DNA of 64,000 nt from CAMLQK01 sp964654135 (GTDB lineage Bacteria > Patescibacteriota > Saccharimonadia > Saccharimonadales > UBA4665), in NCBI GenBank assembly GCA_964654135.1, contig CAZZHV010000001.1:30967-94966 (forward strand). Reading direction: 5' to 3'. Below, in pieces: positions 27,467 to 36,168 of the stretch (position 1 is the first letter of the stretch; every line of letters begins with the position of its first letter). The notes under the pieces were generated by a model, which was given only the letters and a program-made list of their open reading frames with translations, made no database searches and was not told the DNA's origin. The position numbers and the translations under genes are program-made.

Positions 27467-28548
27467 GACAAGTGAGAAGTAGACCCAGAAGGGAAACCAC
27501 AGTCATGCTAAGCGATGGTCGCACCCCCGACACGTCGAAGTCCTCCGAGGAGTTCCTTGCTGCCGCAACTGCACGCCACCGTCAGCTCCCGATGATGCCG
27601 CAGAGCATCCTCAGCGCGCTGCTCGCCAACCCCGTCGTCGCCAGCGCTGTCATCGTCATCACCGATGCGGACGGCAACAAGGTCGCGCCGGCTTTCCAGC
27701 TCGACACGGGGCTGCGTCTGCGCCGCTCGGTGTTCTACGTGAACAGCGTCACGATCGCCCCGCAGCACCCGCACGACATGCTCGACTGGTGGATCCAGCC
27801 GAACACACACCTGGAGGACGGCAAGTCTCCGCGAAACCTGCTCGGTACCGCCGAGGAGAGGCGAGTGATGGAGCTCATCGAACTTGCGTTCGACATGGCA
27901 GAAGCCATCCCGGGCCTCAACAAGCACTACGACCGCTACATGGTGGACCCCACCGCGGCCGAGAACAAGGCGATCCGCGAGGAACGTCGCAAGCAGCAGC
28001 TCGCCCGTCAGGTCCAGTTGCTCGCCCAGGTCGACATGCTCCCCATCGCCGACACCATCAAGGTGCTCAAGGGTGCACCGGAGCACGTCATCTTCCTGCT
28101 GGACTCGCACTCCGCAACCATCAAGGTCCCGGCCTTCCAGTTCACCCGCAACAGCGATGGCGACCTGGTGCCAAACCCCAAGGTCCAGGAGGTCCACAGC
28201 GTCAAGGGCGGCTACATCGGTCTCCCGAACCTCAACATCAACAGTGCGTGGGACCTCATCGACTGGTGGTACAACTGCCAGATGAAGCTCGACGCCAGCG
28301 ACCCCACCGAACCCGAGTTCGTCCCGATCAGCATCGTCCACGACGACGGCAAGCTCGATCTGCTGATCGACTGGATCAAGGGCTGGGCGGACGAGGTGTC
28401 ATACGGCTGACGCCTTCTATGGTGACTCGTTCACCGTAGGTGACACTGCTGTGTGATGTCAGGAGGGGCGGGTAGGTGTGTCGCACATGCGATGCTTTAA
28501 CGGCTTTGCCGTACTACCCGCTACCTTCTTCAATTACTTCTCCTTGTC
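27467..28548 (+). repeat. Cassette C end repeats and 3' hairpin
   Basis: GACAAGTGAGAAGTA (27467-27481, leader) recurs inverted as TTACTTCTCCTTGTC (28534-28548), differing by one bulged base. Between gene and repeat, GCGGGTAG (28468-28475) is inverted at 28514-28521 and encloses TCGCA/TGCGA and ACGGC-ttt-GCCGT. Confidence 0.7.
27505..28410 (+). CDS. GC-rich cassette C gene: two tandem MbcA/ParS/Xre-like domains
   Basis: The 301-residue protein has strongly GC-biased codons. Two halves repeat the same order: VAPAFQLDTGLRLRRSVFYVN followed by MLDWWIQPNTHLEDGKSPRNLL (residues ~50-120), and KVPAFQFTRNSDGDLVPNPKV followed by LIDWWYNCQMKLD (about 210-275). 'PAFQFD...vn..l...dWWl.pN..L.g.sP.dLl' is the pattern of the toxin-binding domain of MbcA/ParS/Xre (DUF2384) antitoxins, here duplicated and joined by a charged helical linker. 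No toxin gene is adjacent. ATG 27505 follows GAAGGGAAA; an upstream in-frame ATG at 27421 overlaps the -10 box and is not used. Confidence 0.6.
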   Translation: MLSDGRTPDTSKSSEEFLAAATARHRQLPMMPQSILSALLANPVVASAVIVITDADGNKVAPAFQLDTGLRLRRSVFYVNSVTIAPQHPHDMLDWWIQPNTHLEDGKSPRNLLGTAEERRVMELIELAFDMAEAIPGLNKHYDRYMVDPTAAENKAIREERRKQQLARQVQLLAQVDMLPIADTIKVLKGAPEHVIFLLDSHSATIKVPAFQFTRNSDGDLVPNPKVQEVHSVKGGYIGLPNLNINSAWDLIDWWYNCQMKLDASDPTEPEFVPISIVHDDGKLDLLIDWIKGWADEVSYG

Positions 28549-28569
28549 ATCTCACACGAAAATTGTTAA

Positions 28570-28594
28570 GGCCTCCTGCAAAGGAGGTTTTTTG
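28570..28594 (+). terminator. Terminator of cassette C
   Basis: CCTCC-tgcaaa-GGAGG followed by TTTTTT. Confidence 0.88.
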
Positions 28595-28657
28595 GTATCA
28601 CGTCATCTATCCCTACATCTGTAAACGTGGTAAAATAACACCCAAAGGATTATAAAA

Positions 28658-30196
28658 ATGAATTGGTTAAATCAAATTGTAGACGAGTTGGTTGCTCGCC
28701 ACCCAGAAGGCGAGATTTTAATTGAATCTGGTTCGGCCCCATCAGGCTCGTACCACTTAGGTCATTTGCGCGAGTTTTTGACTCCTGACGCAATCTACGT
28801 TGAGCTGAAACGTCGTGGGCGCGACGCGCGCCATATTCACTTTGTAGATGATCTTGATGCTTTCCGCAAGGTTCCTCATAACGTCTCTGCTGAGTACGAG
28901 CAGTACCTTGGCATACCTCTGTGCGATATTCCGGCTCCTGACGGATCTGATCGTTCATACGCAGACTACTTCCTTGGTGATGTGCAGAAAGTGTGCGATA
29001 TCTTGGGTATTGAACTCGAATTTGTACGTTCCTACGAAAAGTACCGATCTGGCTTTGACGTGCCAGCTATCGAACTTGTCATGAGCAACCTCGCAGCCGT
29101 TCGTAACGCTATTCAAACTGCTTCAAACCGTCAATTGGACGAAGATTGGGTGCCAATTCAGATTCTTGTTGACGGCCGTTTTAAGAATCGCAAATATCTT
29201 GGAATGGATACCGAAAGTAAGACCATCCGTTTTGTTAACGCAGATGGCAGCGAAGGCACAGCAGACTACACTAAGGGCGAAGTAAAGCTCGACTGGCGTC
29301 TTGATTGGCCAACTCACTGGTGGCTGCAGAATGTTCATGTGGAGCCATTCGGCCGTGATCACTCGTCTGCAGGTAGTTCTTACGACACCGGCGCACAGCT
29401 AATGCACGATGTCTTTAAAGCTGAGCCACCAATTCCAGTGCCATACGATTTCATTAACATGGCAGGTGATACAAAAAAGATGAGCGCGAGCAAGGGCACT
29501 GGCTTAACTGCGGTTGAGGCTGCAGAAATCATGCCAGCAGAAGTTATGCGCTATTTTGTACTACGCGCTCCTGCCAACAAACTCCTGCATTTCGATCCTG
29601 TTAACGGGCTCATCCAACTTATGGATGAATTTGCAGCTCTTGCTGCTAAACCCGACTCCGAAAAAACCGACTCCGAAAAGCAGCTTCTTTATATTTGTAC
29701 TCACGGCCAGAAGACCAAGACAGTTAGCCGCGTGCCATTTTCGCACTTGGTTGCAAGCTACCAAGCATCGCTCAAAAATGTCGAAAAAACCCTCGAGGTT
29801 ATTAAGCGTACCGAGCACGCACAGGCCGCCGAAGAAGATGCCGAGATTATCAAGCGTGAGCTACAGTTTATTGATGCTTGGCTCGAAAGGCGTGCGCCAG
29901 AAGACGTTAAGTTTGCATTGACCGAAACCATCGATATTAGTCAGTTTACTGATCAAGAGCAGAACTTCCTAAAGAAGCTCGGCGAAAAAGTAGCGACTGC
30001 TCCAGTCGATGCTGATGGCGCTTGGTTCCACGACGCTACGTATGAACTCAAAGATGAGCTCGGCCTTGCTCCAAAAGAGATGTTTACGACACTGTATCGT
30101 GCGCTCATTGGTAAAACTTCCGGACCTCGCGCTGGTTGGTTCTTGAGCATTTTGCCACGAGACTGGCTGGTTGAGCGCCTACAGCTCCGCGATTAA
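28658..30196 (+). CDS. lysS: Class I lysyl-tRNA synthetase (LysRS1)
   Basis: The 512-residue enzyme is of the class I form found mainly in archaea, spirochaetes and some CPR. The HIGH-type motif is SGSYHLGHLRE, the KMSKS-type motif is KKMSASKGTG, and MAGDTKKMSAS precedes a helical anticodon-binding region. ATG lies 25 nt after a TAAAAT box, with AAAGGAT upstream. There is no class II lysS in this window. Confidence 0.95.
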   Translation: MNWLNQIVDELVARHPEGEILIESGSAPSGSYHLGHLREFLTPDAIYVELKRRGRDARHIHFVDDLDAFRKVPHNVSAEYEQYLGIPLCDIPAPDGSDRSYADYFLGDVQKVCDILGIELEFVRSYEKYRSGFDVPAIELVMSNLAAVRNAIQTASNRQLDEDWVPIQILVDGRFKNRKYLGMDTESKTIRFVNADGSEGTADYTKGEVKLDWRLDWPTHWWLQNVHVEPFGRDHSSAGSSYDTGAQLMHDVFKAEPPIPVPYDFINMAGDTKKMSASKGTGLTAVEAAEIMPAEVMRYFVLRAPANKLLHFDPVNGLIQLMDEFAALAAKPDSEKTDSEKQLLYICTHGQKTKTVSRVPFSHLVASYQASLKNVEKTLEVIKRTEHAQAAEEDAEIIKRELQFIDAWLERRAPEDVKFALTETIDISQFTDQEQNFLKKLGEKVATAPVDADGAWFHDATYELKDELGLAPKEMFTTLYRALIGKTSGPRAGWFLSILPRDWLVERLQLRD

Positions 30197-30220
30197 CTCT
30201 TTTTGCTGCGTACCGTATGG

Positions 30221-30234
30221 TACAATTACCAGCA
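30221..30234 (+). promoter_or_regulatory. -10 box for a leaderless transcript
   Basis: TGGTACAAT (box 30221-30226) lies 8 nt before the ATG at 30235, with no ribosome binding site. Confidence 0.5.
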
Positions 30235-30795
30235 ATGAAAAAGGTTATCTTTGTTACCGGCAGTGACCGCAAAATTCGACATATGCGCGAAGCCTGTGAG
30301 TCATTTGGCATAACGGTCGATCAGCAGACTTTTGATGTCGATGAGATACAGTCTCACGACCCAATAAAAATCTCGGAGCATAAAATTGCCGAGGCTTTTG
30401 CTCGTACGAGTGGCCAGCCGACAGTTATTAACGATGCTTTTTGGAACATCCCTGCACTTAATGGCTTTCCCGGTGGCTACATGAAAGATGTTATCGAGTG
30501 GTTTGAGGCTCAGGATTGGCTGGATCTTATGGCGAATAAAACAGATCGCCGTATATGTTGCACAGAGACGCTTATTTATAAGGACGCTCACCAGACCAAA
30601 ATGTTCACCAAGGACTATTGGTTTGAAATTATTACAGGACCACCCCGAGGCGAAGGACTCTCTATGGAGCAAGTTGTATCGACCGATGGGGGCAAGCTTA
30701 CAATCGCAGAAGAGCATGATAGTCCCGAGAGCTCGTATACAGTTAAAAAATACGTATGGCACGATTTCGCGGTCTGGTTTTCCACCCAAGAATAG
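30235..30795 (+). CDS. Ham1/RdgB-family NTP pyrophosphatase
   Basis: The 186-residue protein follows the family pattern: KKVIFVTGSDRKIRHMRE (N-terminal NTP-binding strand), TFDVDEIQ, PTVINDAFWNIPALNGFPGGYMK. The family hydrolyses non-canonical purine NTPs such as ITP and XTP. The usual VxxEDSG acidic stretch reads VINDAFW, a partial divergence that could alter substrate preference. The shorter start is chosen because TACAAT lies 8 nt before it. Confidence 0.82.
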   Translation: MKKVIFVTGSDRKIRHMREACESFGITVDQQTFDVDEIQSHDPIKISEHKIAEAFARTSGQPTVINDAFWNIPALNGFPGGYMKDVIEWFEAQDWLDLMANKTDRRICCTETLIYKDAHQTKMFTKDYWFEIITGPPRGEGLSMEQVVSTDGGKLTIAEEHDSPESSYTVKKYVWHDFAVWFSTQE

Positions 30796-30860
30796 CCATA
30801 TTTATTTAGGCCACCAAGTAGTATAGTGATAATACTGACTTGAAAGTGAGGAGTGATCTC

Positions 30861-31427
30861 ATGAAGCGAAAACTGGCATGGACATTCGGTGTAGTTGCAC
30901 TTATTGTAACCGCCTTTGCGTTGTCAAAGTTTCCCTTACAAGAGAGTAAAACGCTCATATCTGCGCGTCATCAGCAAGAAATTCGCACATTGCATCCAAA
31001 GAGCGCGTGTCAGATATTTACGGCCGCAGCTGCCAAAACTATACTCCAGGGCCAGGTTAGGAGCGTTGACGTGCCGCCTGCGGGTCAAACATCCACCGAG
31101 GATATGCGAATTAGTTCATGCACCTACGAGGCAGCCAATACCGACTTATCGCTCACGGTGCGTGCCGCTTTGCATAGGAGTGCATACGAAACCAATACAA
31201 TTGGCTTCCGGAGTACGCGAACTGCAGCCATAGAGCAGGGGCTAGACATACGTACAAGCATCAGCTCGCGCTATCATACCGCAGCCTATTATAACCCGAC
31301 GTTTAAGCAGCTTAACGTGTTGCTGCACCATGGCCAATACTGGCTTATTATTCAGGCAGATACCGGCAGGGATGCAGCAGAACAGCTGGCCCAAGTATCT
31401 CTGAACCAGCTGCTACAAAGTCGATAA
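30861..31427 (+). CDS. Exported protein of unknown function
   Basis: The 188-residue protein has an N-terminal signal or anchor (KLAWTFGVVALIVTAFALS, residues 4-22). The remainder is soluble, has two Cys (SACQIF, SSCTYEA) that may pair outside the cell, and ends in a helical tail. ATG 30861 follows GTGAGGAGTGA; an upstream ATG at 30840 has no site. I recognise no family. Confidence 0.75.
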   Translation: MKRKLAWTFGVVALIVTAFALSKFPLQESKTLISARHQQEIRTLHPKSACQIFTAAAAKTILQGQVRSVDVPPAGQTSTEDMRISSCTYEAANTDLSLTVRAALHRSAYETNTIGFRSTRTAAIEQGLDIRTSISSRYHTAAYYNPTFKQLNVLLHHGQYWLIIQADTGRDAAEQLAQVSLNQLLQSR

Positions 31428-31431
31428 ATTG

Positions 31432-31968
31432 TTATTTCTTGGCAGTGTGATTTGTGCGCGAGGTATGTGCCAAGTAACTTTCTCTAACTTGGAAAAGAAG
31501 ATAAAGACCAACGCCGCTCCCGATAACTGTGCCCAAGAATGAGCCAAAACCGTTGTAGTCGGTAAAAATAGTTATAACGCCATACGCTATGTTAACAAGT
31601 GCTGCATAAAAGATAAGATCCCAACCAGATTTTTTGCGATCTTTTGTTGGCTGGAAGGCCATGAGATACATGATCGCCTCTGTCACCAGGGCAATGAGCG
31701 CCAACCAGACTCCAGCATTCATGCGAGTTGTTGCAACTTGCTCGCCACCGTACATACGGCTCATTTCATTTGCGTAGTTAATGAGATTATTGGCGACATG
31801 TGCCCAATGCCACAGTTCCCATGCGGCAATCAGGGTTAATGTACCAACTACGATACTAATGTAGGGAAGGTATTTGACTATAAGCTTCTTACCGTTTGGG
31901 GAAAGAGGCGGCAGTTTGCCAACAAATATATCCTGTAGATTTTTTTCGAGTGAACCAAGCGTTGCCAT
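31432..31968 (-). CDS. Membrane protein, about four TM segments
   Basis: The 178-residue protein has hydrophobic segments at about residues 33-55, 85-105, 115-135 and 143-160, and a basic C-terminus. No family recognised. It is convergent with the preceding exported protein, with only 4 bp between stops. Confidence 0.72.
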   Translation of the reverse strand: MATLGSLEKNLQDIFVGKLPPLSPNGKKLIVKYLPYISIVVGTLTLIAAWELWHWAHVANNLINYANEMSRMYGGEQVATTRMNAGVWLALIALVTEAIMYLMAFQPTKDRKKSGWDLIFYAALVNIAYGVITIFTDYNGFGSFLGTVIGSGVGLYLLFQVRESYLAHTSRTNHTAKK

Positions 31969-32085
31969 AGTGGTTTTTCCTGCTTAAGTTGTATTCCCTT
32001 AATGTACGCTGAGGGTGGCAGCTTTGCAACCAACCAATTTATAGGAGTCTTGCAAAATGACCCTCAAAACGGTTAAGGTTAAAGT

Positions 32086-32955
32086 ATGAACGATTTTTCT
32101 GAGAACTTGCAGCCTGTTCTGCATAACAAGCTCGTACACGTACTGCTGACAATAATCATTGCGCTGATATTGCAGCTGTTGGTCCGTGCGCCTATTGAGC
32201 GTATTGTTCGTCGGGCCATTCGCAGCCACAGGTACACAAGCAAGGAAGAGGAGAAAAAGCGCGAGGACACGCTTATCACAGTATTCCATACCGCTGGTAT
32301 GGTAATGATCTGGATTGTGACGCTTACAGTTGTCCTTTTTCAGCTCAAAGTTAATGTTGCCGGCCTACTAACAGGTGCTGGTGTGATCGGTGTATTCGTG
32401 AGCCTCGGAGCCCAGAGCACTATCCGCGACTTCTTGGCGGGTATTTTTATTATCATGGAAAATCAGTACCGTGTAGGCGATATTATTAACCTTAGCGCTG
32501 GCGTAACAGGGGGTGTTTCTGGCGTGGTAGAAGATATTACCGTGCGCATCACAAAGCTACGCGACCTCGACGGTAACTTACATATCGTTACAAACGGCTC
32601 GGCTGGCGTTATTACAAATATGACGTTCCAGTTTGCCAACGTTAACATTGATATTCCTGTGTCTTATGCAAGCGATATCGATAAGATCAAAAAGATCATC
32701 AACGACGTCGGTATCGATCTTGCTGGCGACAAAGTCCTTGGTCATGATGTCGTAGAAGCTGTGCAATTTTTGCGCGTTGATCAGTTTGGCGACTCAGTTA
32801 TTATCGTTAAAGCTTTTGGCAAAGTTAAAGCCGGTGCGCAGTGGGATGTTGCTGGTGAGTTCCGCAAGCGACTCAAAGAAGCCTTCGACAAGAAGGGGAT
32901 TGATTTGCCATATCCTCAAGTTGTTGTACATCAAAGCAGCCGCCATCACAAATAA
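32086..32955 (+). CDS. Small-conductance mechanosensitive channel (MscS family)
   Basis: The 289-residue protein has an N-terminal TM helix, a second at about 65-90, and the pore-lining TM3 with GAGVIGVFVSLGAQSTIRDFLAGIFIIMENQYRVGD, followed by the beta domain (GVSGVVEDITVRITKLRDLDG) and the C-terminal cage domain. It releases osmolytes on hypo-osmotic shock. It is co-directional with the DUF427 gene 12 bp downstream. Confidence 0.93.
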   Translation: MNDFSENLQPVLHNKLVHVLLTIIIALILQLLVRAPIERIVRRAIRSHRYTSKEEEKKREDTLITVFHTAGMVMIWIVTLTVVLFQLKVNVAGLLTGAGVIGVFVSLGAQSTIRDFLAGIFIIMENQYRVGDIINLSAGVTGGVSGVVEDITVRITKLRDLDGNLHIVTNGSAGVITNMTFQFANVNIDIPVSYASDIDKIKKIINDVGIDLAGDKVLGHDVVEAVQFLRVDQFGDSVIIVKAFGKVKAGAQWDVAGEFRKRLKEAFDKKGIDLPYPQVVVHQSSRHHK

Positions 32956-32966
32956 AGGAGACTTAT

Positions 32967-33272
32967 ATGAAAGCTATCTGGAAAGATACAGTTATTGCCG
33001 AGGCGCCGCAAGAAGATCTTATTTATATCGAACAAAATTGGTACTTCCCAAAATCAAGCATCAAAATGGAGTACCTGCAGGAAAGTCCGACTCCATACAC
33101 TTGTCCATGGAAAGGCGAATGCCAATACTACAATGTAGGGCATGGCGATGATTGGAGTCACGATAGTGCCTTTGGATACCCTCATCCTAAACCGTCAGCA
33201 ATCGACATCGTCAAGAAAGATTTCTCGGACTATATTGCATTCTGGCAAGATGTTGAAGTTACCGAAGACTAA
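32967..33272 (+). CDS. DUF427 family protein
   Basis: This 101-residue single-domain protein has the typical order WYFPKSSI..EYL, TPYTCPWKGECQYYNV and AFGYPHPKPSAIDI, ending in FWQDVEV. DUF427 is a small beta-fold family of unknown biochemical function. ATG follows AAAGGAG. It is probably in an operon with the MscS gene. Confidence 0.88.
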   Translation: MKAIWKDTVIAEAPQEDLIYIEQNWYFPKSSIKMEYLQESPTPYTCPWKGECQYYNVGHGDDWSHDSAFGYPHPKPSAIDIVKKDFSDYIAFWQDVEVTED

Positions 33273-33287
33273 GTGGTAACAATAAAG

Positions 33288-33316
33288 AAAAGAACCCTCA
33301 GAAGAGGGTTCTTTTA
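33288..33316. terminator. Bidirectional terminator
   Basis: AAGAACCCTC-agaa-GAGGGTTCTT with A and T tracts, between the convergent DUF427 and LPSTG-protein genes. Confidence 0.9.
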
Positions 33317-33332
33317 TAACTAACGAGGGGAG

Positions 33333-34049
33333 TTAGTTTGCTTGTTTTGCCAAGCGCTTCATGTAGAAGATGTAGCCAGCTGCAACGGTTACGAGTGCGA
33401 GAGCGATGGTACTTGCAGGACCAGTGCTAGGCAATGCCGTAGGTGTTTTTTCAGTTGGTACGCTTGGTGTAGCGGGTGTCTCAGGAGTCTTAGGTGTTTC
33501 TGGCGTGGTAGGAGTTGTTGGTGGTGTTACAGGAGGCTTTGGAGTCTCAGGAACAGTAACCTTTACAACTGCGTTGTCACAGCCGCTCTGTGGATTGTCA
33601 TTCACGGCGGTGTTACCAGTAAAACAAGCTTTGTTGGTAATGACTACATTTTTAGCAGCAGTAACCTTAACTTGATATTCCTTAGTTACACTCTGCTTAG
33701 GCTTAAGCGTGCCTAAGTTTTCGGTGATGGTGCGCTCGCTAGGGTTGCTAACGAACTCAACGCCATCAGGAAGGGTGTCCTTCAATACGGTGTTGACCAT
33801 GTCGTTCTTGCCGTCATCGTTGGTCTGCGCGTTGCTAACAGTAATGACGTAGTTCAGGATGTCGCCTGGCTTTGCTGCAACAGCTTCGCCTTCGCTATTT
33901 GCGTCGCTCAAAACGCTCTTAGAAGTGACATTCTGTACCTTCTTAACGATTTTTCCCTCTGGGTGCCATGCAAAAGCTGGTGTAGCTATTGCACCGACAA
34001 GCCCTAAGCTCACTATGCCGCTGACGGCGATAGCCTTGAAATTGCCCAT
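33333..34049 (-). CDS. LPXTG-type cell-wall-anchored protein with DUF11-like domain
   Basis: The 238-residue protein has a signal peptide (IAVSGIVSLGLVGAIATPAFA), a beta domain with DILNYVITVSNAQTNDDGKN and KDTLPDGVEFVSNPSER (DUF11/isopeptide-like fold), a Pro/Thr-rich spacer of about 50 residues, and a sorting signal LPSTG, a hydrophobic stretch and KRLAKQ. A sortase substrate; no sortase gene is in this window. ATG 34049 follows AAAGGAG. Confidence 0.88.
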   Translation of the reverse strand: MGNFKAIAVSGIVSLGLVGAIATPAFAWHPEGKIVKKVQNVTSKSVLSDANSEGEAVAAKPGDILNYVITVSNAQTNDDGKNDMVNTVLKDTLPDGVEFVSNPSERTITENLGTLKPKQSVTKEYQVKVTAAKNVVITNKACFTGNTAVNDNPQSGCDNAVVKVTVPETPKPPVTPPTTPTTPETPKTPETPATPSVPTEKTPTALPSTGPASTIALALVTVAAGYIFYMKRLAKQAN

Positions 34050-34159
34050 ATAAACTCCTTTGTCTCACGGGGAGGACCGGGTGAGGCTTTCAATTACATA
34101 CATCATTATACGCCCTTTAAGCTATTAGTCAACAATTCTTCAGAAAAGCAATAGCTCGA

Positions 34160-34175
34160 TGTGAGATATATCACA
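34160..34175. promoter_or_regulatory. CRP/FNR-type operator
   Basis: TGTGA-gatata-TCACA is a perfect palindrome of the CRP consensus type, ending 13 bp before the -35 box of island D. Confidence 0.55.
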
Positions 34176-34188
34176 TAAGACACCCCTG

Positions 34189-34217
34189 TTGACCTTTTAT
34201 ATCCAATACTTTACTAT
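34189..34217 (+). promoter_or_regulatory. Promoter of non-coding island D
   Basis: TTGACC (34189-34194), 17-bp spacer, TACTAT (34212-34217). Confidence 0.7.
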
Positions 34218-34223
34218 TGGGGG

Positions 34224-34725
34224 TAGTTTCTGATGATTCAGAGCTGATCTTTTGCAGGTATGAGTTGATTTTTATAGACGTGGAACCCGAGAAATCGTGG
34301 TTTCAACAAGAAGTACGCGTTGACAAGCTCCCCAGGAGTACGCTGGCTCCTAAAGGGTCGTAGCGTCCGCGTATAGGAGAAATGACAGGGAAGCTCCGGG
34401 CAACCTTCTTCGGAAGGGTGAGTCCTTCTTTGTCCCGTGTTTCGCGGCACGGTTGCACCTCACGAGCTCCAAGCCAGGACGGCTCGTGTATTTCGCATTT
34501 TCTCCGACGCCTGGGTGGCGCTACACTTGTGGTTTCCGCCACGTAGCGCCCACCCAGGCACTTAAGCTCGTCATCCAGCCACGGACAGCTTGGGATGACG
34601 ATGGGGCGACCCAGACGAGAATGAACACACTAGGCTCCCCCGTGCCTTTTCGTGGAATTTCTCGTCTGGGCTTCGCTCACTTCTTCAAACAACCAACATC
34701 CGAAATCCTCATACCTGCAATATTC
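34224..34725 (+). ncRNA. Structured non-coding island D (candidate RNA of about 500 nt)
   Basis: No plausible gene lies in this stretch; short ORFs in it have no start signals and cut across the hairpins. It begins after a good promoter. TTGCAGGTATGAG (34252-34264) is perfectly inverted at 34708-34720, and a further GATTT/AAATC pair extends the stem after a 2-nt bulge. Between the ends lie four hairpins: CACGAGC (34461/34482), GCCTGGGTGgCGCTAC (34509/34543) with inner GTGG/CCAC, CGTCATCC (34569/34593) and CCCAGACGAGAA (34610/34659). It does not fit tmRNA, RNase P, SRP RNA or a tRNA. The layout is that of the other islands without a gene. No terminator is seen before msrA. Confidence 0.6.
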
Positions 34726-34745
34726 CACTGCAATTATTCACATGG

Positions 34746-34757
34746 TACACTCTAAGT
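34746..34757 (+). promoter_or_regulatory. -10 box of leaderless msrA
   Basis: TGGTACACT (box 34746-34751) lies 6 nt before the msrA ATG. Confidence 0.5.
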
Positions 34758-35237
34758 ATGCAAAAAGCGCTCTTCGCTGCCGGTTGCTTCTGGGGTGTAC
34801 AATTTTATTTTGACGAGGTCCCAGGTGTTACGCAGACTACGGTCGGCTATACTGGCGGCCATGTACCAAATCCCACGTACGAAGCTGTTTGTACACATAA
34901 AACAGGGCATGCCGAAGCGACGCTCATAGAATTTGACCCACAAAAAGTCACCTATGAGACACTAATACGCCAATTTTTCCGAATGCATGACCCAACGCAG
35001 CTCAACCGACAAGGTCCAGACGTGGGTGATCAATATCGTTCAGCTATTTTTTACTACTCAGACGAACAAAAACAGGTAGCTGAGCGAATACGTGACGAAC
35101 TTCAATCAAAGTTTGATCAGCCTATCGTGACACAAATTGAAACCGCACATGAGTTCTATGAAGCCGAAGCTTATCACCAAAAATACTCTCGCAGAACCGG
35201 CATTGGCATGTGTCATGTACCATATGCACCGGTGTAG
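34758..35237 (+). CDS. msrA: Peptide methionine sulfoxide reductase MsrA
   Basis: The 159-residue enzyme has the catalytic Cys in AAGCFWGVQ, VGYTGGHVPNPTYEAVC and the conserved GDQYRSAIFY. It repairs Met-S-sulfoxide. The C-terminus has one further Cys (GMCHVPYAPV) that may act as resolving residue. It appears to start without a leader directly after island D. Confidence 0.95.
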   Translation: MQKALFAAGCFWGVQFYFDEVPGVTQTTVGYTGGHVPNPTYEAVCTHKTGHAEATLIEFDPQKVTYETLIRQFFRMHDPTQLNRQGPDVGDQYRSAIFYYSDEQKQVAERIRDELQSKFDQPIVTQIETAHEFYEAEAYHQKYSRRTGIGMCHVPYAPV

Positions 35238-35274
35238 CCGTTGTGCTACCATTTCTAGGTAAAAGGAAGACCAT

Positions 35275-36120
35275 ATGAACTGTACTAAGGCTATTATTCC
35301 TATTGCTGGTTTTGGCACGCGCCGCTTGCCAGTTACAAAAACAATCGAAAAGAGTATGCTGCCAATCCTTAATCGACCGATGATTGATTACGTTGTTCAG
35401 GATTGTATCAAGGCGGGCATAACAGATATTTATTTTGTTGTGAGCCCTGACGCAACTCAGATAAAAGCATATTATGAGCACAATCAACAGCTCGAAACAT
35501 ACCTGTATTCACAAGGAAAAGATGCGCTTCTACCGCTTGTGGAGCCGCCAAAAGTAGCTTTTCATTATATCGAGCAAGATACTGGCGAAAAGCAAGCCTA
35601 TGGTACTGCAGTTCCGGTCTGGCTTTGCCGAGATTATGTCAAAGAAGACGAGCACGTACTAATCCTGATGGGTGATGATGTTGTCTACAACTCCGACGGA
35701 GCTTCTGAGGTGAAACGTCTCATTGAACTTATAGCGGACAAGGGAGCAGATGGCGCATTGCTTGGAGCTAAAGTACCAAAAGACTCCGTGAGCCATTACG
35801 GCGTGATAGAAACATCGCCTCGTGATGGATACGATCAGTTTGTTGGAATTCAGGAAAAACCAAGCCCTAGCGAAGCTAGAAGCAATCTTATTAACATTAG
35901 TAAATACATTGTAGGCAAAGACTTTTTTGCATACCTCGATGCTTATATGCAAACCACTAGAGCGGGCGAGTACTACCTTACAGATGTGCTCAATAATTAT
36001 GTGGCTGACGACAAGATTGTGGCGGTATTGCCAGCTCGTGGCGAATATCTTGACAGTGGCACCGTTGAGAATTGGCTGAAAGCGAATGAGGTTGTAGCGA
36101 AGTACGAACTCCATATCTAA
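35275..36120 (+). CDS. galU: UTP-glucose-1-phosphate uridylyltransferase
   Basis: The 281-residue nucleotidyltransferase has AIIPIAGFGTRRLPVTKTIEKSMLPI (nucleotide-binding loop), LILMGDDVVY and IQEKPSPSEARSNLINISKYI. It makes UDP-glucose for surface glycans. AAAGGAAGA precedes the ATG. Confidence 0.94.
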   Translation: MNCTKAIIPIAGFGTRRLPVTKTIEKSMLPILNRPMIDYVVQDCIKAGITDIYFVVSPDATQIKAYYEHNQQLETYLYSQGKDALLPLVEPPKVAFHYIEQDTGEKQAYGTAVPVWLCRDYVKEDEHVLILMGDDVVYNSDGASEVKRLIELIADKGADGALLGAKVPKDSVSHYGVIETSPRDGYDQFVGIQEKPSPSEARSNLINISKYIVGKDFFAYLDAYMQTTRAGEYYLTDVLNNYVADDKIVAVLPARGEYLDSGTVENWLKANEVVAKYELHI

Positions 36121-36156
36121 TCTGTTATTTCAGTGGTGCGTTAAGGCTTAAACGTG

Positions 36157-36168
36157 TATAGTCATAGT
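36157..36168 (+). promoter_or_regulatory. -10 box of leaderless heliorhodopsin gene
   Basis: TATAGT (36157-36162) lies 6 nt before the ATG at 36169. Confidence 0.45.

Noticed and set aside
34224..34725. tmRNA, RNase P RNA or a tRNA cluster
   Set aside because: None of the conserved cores (for example the RNase P GAGGAAAGTC block, or tRNA T-loops) could be found.
34238..34755. Short ORFs of 70-100 codons inside island D
   Set aside because: They have no start signals, show no protein-like composition, and run through the inverted repeats.
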